A stretch of 9,833 nucleotides of DNA, from the NCBI GenBank assembly GCA_946482375.1, contig CAMLRH010000078.1:1-9833 (forward strand). Direction: 5' to 3'. Of the stretch, positions 8,587-9,833 are shown in pieces; the stretch's first letter is position 1; each line of letters starts with the position of its first letter. The notes beneath the pieces are model-generated. The model was not told where the DNA came from. It saw only the letters and a list, made by a program, of their open reading frames with translations, and did no database searches. The translations under genes were made by a program, and so were the position numbers. This stretch comes from an uncultured Caulobacteraceae bacterium (GTDB lineage: Bacteria > Pseudomonadota > Alphaproteobacteria > Caulobacterales > Caulobacteraceae).

Positions 8587-8681
8587 CAACTTCCCGAAAC
8601 GCGCCAAACAGCACTGTCACAGGTCGTTCCGCGAACCGCGTCTGCGCCCGAAAACGCACGGCCGGTCCAACAGAGGCGCGG

Positions 8682-8710
8682 GTCATACCCGTCCGAGTCT
8701 GGTGCGTCAA
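8682..8710 (-). promoter_or_regulatory. Sigma-70 type promoter of the S10 operon
   Basis: Read on the minus strand, TTGACG (8710-8705) is followed by exactly 17 bases and TATGAC (8687-8682). This also fits the Caulobacter housekeeping pattern TTGACGS-N10-14-GCTANAWC: TTGACGC, 14 bases, then GGTATGAC with 6 of 8 positions agreeing. Transcription would start near 8675, giving an rpsJ leader of about 230 nt. It is the only promoter of this quality I found in the region. A GANTC site falls within the spacer. Confidence 0.72.
8695..8699. promoter_or_regulatory. GANTC (CcrM-type methylation) site in the rpsJ promoter spacer
   Basis: GAGTC at 8695-8699 lies between the -35 and -10 elements of the predicted rpsJ promoter. 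It is the only GANTC I found between rpsJ and the plus-strand gene. In Caulobacter, GANTC is methylated by CcrM, and GcrA acts at sigma-70 promoters carrying such a site in this position. Whether this organism uses CcrM and GcrA here is inference from its likely order. Confidence 0.45.
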
Positions 8711-8863
8711 GCGGAGGCGGAAGCCTGCGGCGCCACGTTCCTCATCCTGCAAATTCAGGTTTCGTTAAGAGCTTGTGGCCGAGGCGTCACACCACGGCCC
8801 GGAATGGGGAAATCGGCCGCAACAAGCTTGAGCAGACGAGCGAAGCCTCCTACCTGCGCGCCA

Positions 8864-8881
8864 CCCGGACGAAGAGCCGGG
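8864..8881 (+). other. Small hairpin in the 5' region of the porin-like gene
   Basis: CCCGG and CCGGG arms (8864-8868 and 8877-8881) enclose an 8-nt loop, about 25 nt before the start codon and ahead of the GGGGA ribosome-binding site. A 5-bp stem of this kind is common by chance in DNA this rich in GC, so a role in translation is only a possibility. Confidence 0.2.
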
Positions 8882-8905
8882 CGTTCAGAAAATGGGGATT
8901 ACCTA

Positions 8906-9652
8906 ATGAAGAAGATTCTGTTCGCGACCGCTATGGCGGCCGCCACCCTGACTGCGACCTCGGCCCTGGCCGCGGCGACCGGCTATGCCGGCGTCTCCGG
9001 CAGCACCACCAAGGTTCAGGTGAGCGGCGACGAAGCCCACGTTGACGCCCTCGGCGTCCACGGCGCGGTCTTCGCTCCGATCAACGAGACCATCGGCATT
9101 CAGGTCGACGCCAGCTACACCGACGCCGAGGATTCCGAAGGCGTCGCCGTTGGCACCGTGCACCTTATCGGCGATCTGGGTGAGCAAATGCGCATCGGCG
9201 CTTTCGTGGGCGCCGCCGAAGTCGCTGACGAAACCGCCATCGCTGGCGGCGTGGAAGGTCAGGTCCACTACGACCGCGTGACGCTGGCGGCCAACGCCGC
9301 TTACGCCACGGTCGATGAATACGACCTCGACGTCTGGGGCCTGTCGGGCGAAGCTCGCTTCTTCGTCAACGACAACGTCCGCATCGACGGCGGCATCGGC
9401 TGGGCCTCGGCCGACGCGGAAGGCTTCGAAGCCGAAGGCTGGACGGCCGGTCTCGGCGCCGAAGCCCGCTTCTACGGCCCGGCCAGCGTCTTCCTCGCGT
9501 ACAACTACGCCGAGGCGGACGAGCTGGACGTGACGGCCAACACCATCACGCTGGGCATGCGCTTCAGCTTCGATGGTTCGCTGAAGGAGCGTGACCGCGC
9601 TGGCGCGAGCTTCGGCGGCATCCAGAACCTGCTGACGATCGCTTCGTTCTAA
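8906..9652 (+). CDS. Exported small beta-barrel (porin-like) outer-membrane protein
   Basis: The 248-residue product has a clear signal peptide: MKK, a hydrophobic Ala/Leu/Thr core, then a signal peptidase I type site after SALA (residues 19-22). The mature part is acidic and lacks Cys. It is built of short alternating amphipathic segments separated by Asp/Glu/Gly turns (for example VTLAANAAYATVDEYDLDVWGLSGEARFFVNDNVRIDGGIGWASADAE and TAGLGAEARFYGPASVFLAYNYAEADE), ending in TITLGMRFSF, which looks like a final barrel strand. About 27 residues follow, ending in Phe. The ATG was chosen because GGGGA is about 7 nt upstream and the signal peptide begins there; the frame is open farther upstream but without export features. 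I do not recognise the specific family and assign no substrate. A lone gene with its own terminator, convergent to tuf. Confidence 0.85.
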   Translation: MKKILFATAMAAATLTATSALAAATGYAGVSGSTTKVQVSGDEAHVDALGVHGAVFAPINETIGIQVDASYTDAEDSEGVAVGTVHLIGDLGEQMRIGAFVGAAEVADETAIAGGVEGQVHYDRVTLAANAAYATVDEYDLDVWGLSGEARFFVNDNVRIDGGIGWASADAEGFEAEGWTAGLGAEARFYGPASVFLAYNYAEADELDVTANTITLGMRFSFDGSLKERDRAGASFGGIQNLLTIASF

Positions 9653-9673
9653 GCGGCCTGGACTTTACAGACG

Positions 9674-9709
9674 AACGCCCCGGAGGCTTCGAGCCTCCGG
9701 GGCGTTTTT
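9674..9709 (+). terminator. Intrinsic terminator of the porin-like gene
   Basis: A perfect 15-bp inverted repeat (AACGCCCCGGAGGCT at 9674-9688 and its complement at 9692-9706) encloses a TCG loop. The T-run TTTTT (9705-9709) overlaps the end of the right arm on the plus strand. It lies 22 nt after the porin-like gene's stop. On the minus strand the stem is followed by CGTCTG with no U-run, so it would end tuf transcripts poorly. Confidence 0.9.
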
Positions 9710-9726
9710 CTTTTCGGCCTTCGCTC

Positions 9727-9745
9727 CCTCCCCGAGAAGGAGAGG
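9727..9745 (-). other. Hairpin just downstream of tuf
   Basis: On the minus-strand transcript CCUCUCC and GGGGAGG pair over 7 bp (one G-U pair) around a UUCUC loop, beginning 11 nt after the tuf stop codon. On the plus strand the G-U pair becomes a C-A mismatch, so the fold favours the tuf RNA. There is no U-run behind it. It may protect the tuf 3' end or be part of a dispersed GGAGAGG-type extragenic repeat. Confidence 0.35.
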
Positions 9746-9756
9746 TGGAAGGATCG

Positions 9757-9833
9757 CTACTCGACGATCTTAGCCACCACGCCGGCGCCGACGGTGCGGC
9801 CGCCTTCGCGGATGGCGAAGCGCAGGCCCTGGT
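9757..9833 (-). CDS. tuf: Elongation factor Tu, C-terminal end (cut by window edge)
   Basis: EF-Tu carries aminoacyl-tRNA to the ribosome as a GTP complex. Only the last 25 codons are in the window. The C-terminus reads QGLRFAIREGGRTVGAGVV then AKIVE and a TAG stop, which is the unmistakable end of domain 3. The rest lies to the right. In alphaproteobacteria the str cluster (rpsL-rpsG-fusA-tuf) commonly runs straight into rpsJ in the same direction; here the order and strand are kept but a convergent gene separates them. It could be either of two tuf copies if the genome has two. Confidence 0.96.
   Translation of the reverse strand, partial: QGLRFAIREGGRTVGAGVVAKIVE

Larger units (their letters stand above)
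8446..8905. other. Divergent intergenic region between rpsJ and the porin-like gene
   Basis: These 460 bases hold no convincing protein gene apart from an 11-codon upstream ORF. The rpsJ side (to about 8710) contains a sigma-70 type promoter, a leader hairpin and the small ORF, all on the minus strand. The right half (about 8711-8890), upstream of the plus-strand gene, shows no promoter I would defend. TTGAGC (8829-8834) is followed 17 bp later by TACCTG, too weak a -10. Around 8760 a short AT-richer patch (AAATTCAGGTTTCGTTAAG) could hold a promoter. No tRNA, IS end or repeat was recognised. Confidence 0.7.

Noticed and set aside
8498..8752. 84-codon minus-strand frame upstream of rpsJ
   Set aside because: It spans the predicted rpsJ promoter and leader, has no ribosome-binding site of note and an Arg/Phe-rich composition typical of chance frames.
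8702..8905. N-terminal extension of the porin-like protein into the upstream region
   Set aside because: The frame is open, but the extension is Arg/Pro-rich with no export signal. A signal peptide and ribosome-binding site mark the ATG at 8906, and the region also contains part of the rpsJ promoter.

Overview
The window is almost entirely the fused S10-spc ribosomal protein cluster of a high-GC alphaproteobacterium, read on the minus strand. Gene order from right to left is rpsJ-rplC-rplD-rplW-rplB-rpsS-rplV-rpsC-rplP-rpmC-rpsQ-rplN-rplX-rplE-rpsN-rpsH-rplF-rplR-rpsE. The last gene, rpsE, runs off the left edge. Order, gene lengths, the single-Cys 101-residue S14, the -35/-10 pattern upstream of rpsJ and the typical alphaproteobacterial placing of tuf upstream of rpsJ suggest a member of Caulobacterales (Caulobacter, Phenylobacterium or Brevundimonas type). 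The order-level placement is inference, because no search could be run.

Positions 1-8445 hold nineteen tightly packed genes. Gaps are 0 to about 21 nt and there are several stop/start overlaps (rplC-rplD ATGA; rplD-rplW, rplV-rpsC and rplN-rplX TGATG; rplX-rplE 8 nt). No gap can hold a terminator, and there is no room for an intergenic spc promoter between rpsQ and rplN, so the whole block looks like one transcript with translational coupling. Its products are structural proteins of both ribosomal subunits. S10 (NusE) also acts in antitermination.

Positions 8446-8905 are a 460-bp divergent intergenic region. On the minus strand it carries a very good sigma-70 promoter for rpsJ (TTGACG, 17-bp spacer, TATGAC) with a GANTC (CcrM-type) site inside the spacer. 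The predicted leader is about 230 nt and contains a strong hairpin followed by a U-tract and an 11-codon upstream ORF. These are candidate regulatory elements of the S10 operon.

Positions 8906-9652 encode, on the plus strand, an exported 248-aa protein that looks like a small outer-membrane beta-barrel. It is followed by a near-perfect intrinsic terminator. At 9757-9833 lies the 3' end of tuf (EF-Tu), again on the minus strand. The membrane protein gene therefore sits in opposite orientation between tuf and rpsJ, which are neighbours in one direction in many alphaproteobacteria. The most noteworthy protein feature is a roughly 70-residue strongly acidic C-terminal tail on ribosomal protein L3.

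Nothing in the window looks like a phage, IS element, CRISPR array, tRNA or rRNA. Most of it is ordinary housekeeping DNA, and the points worth a second look cluster in the rpsJ upstream region and in rplC.
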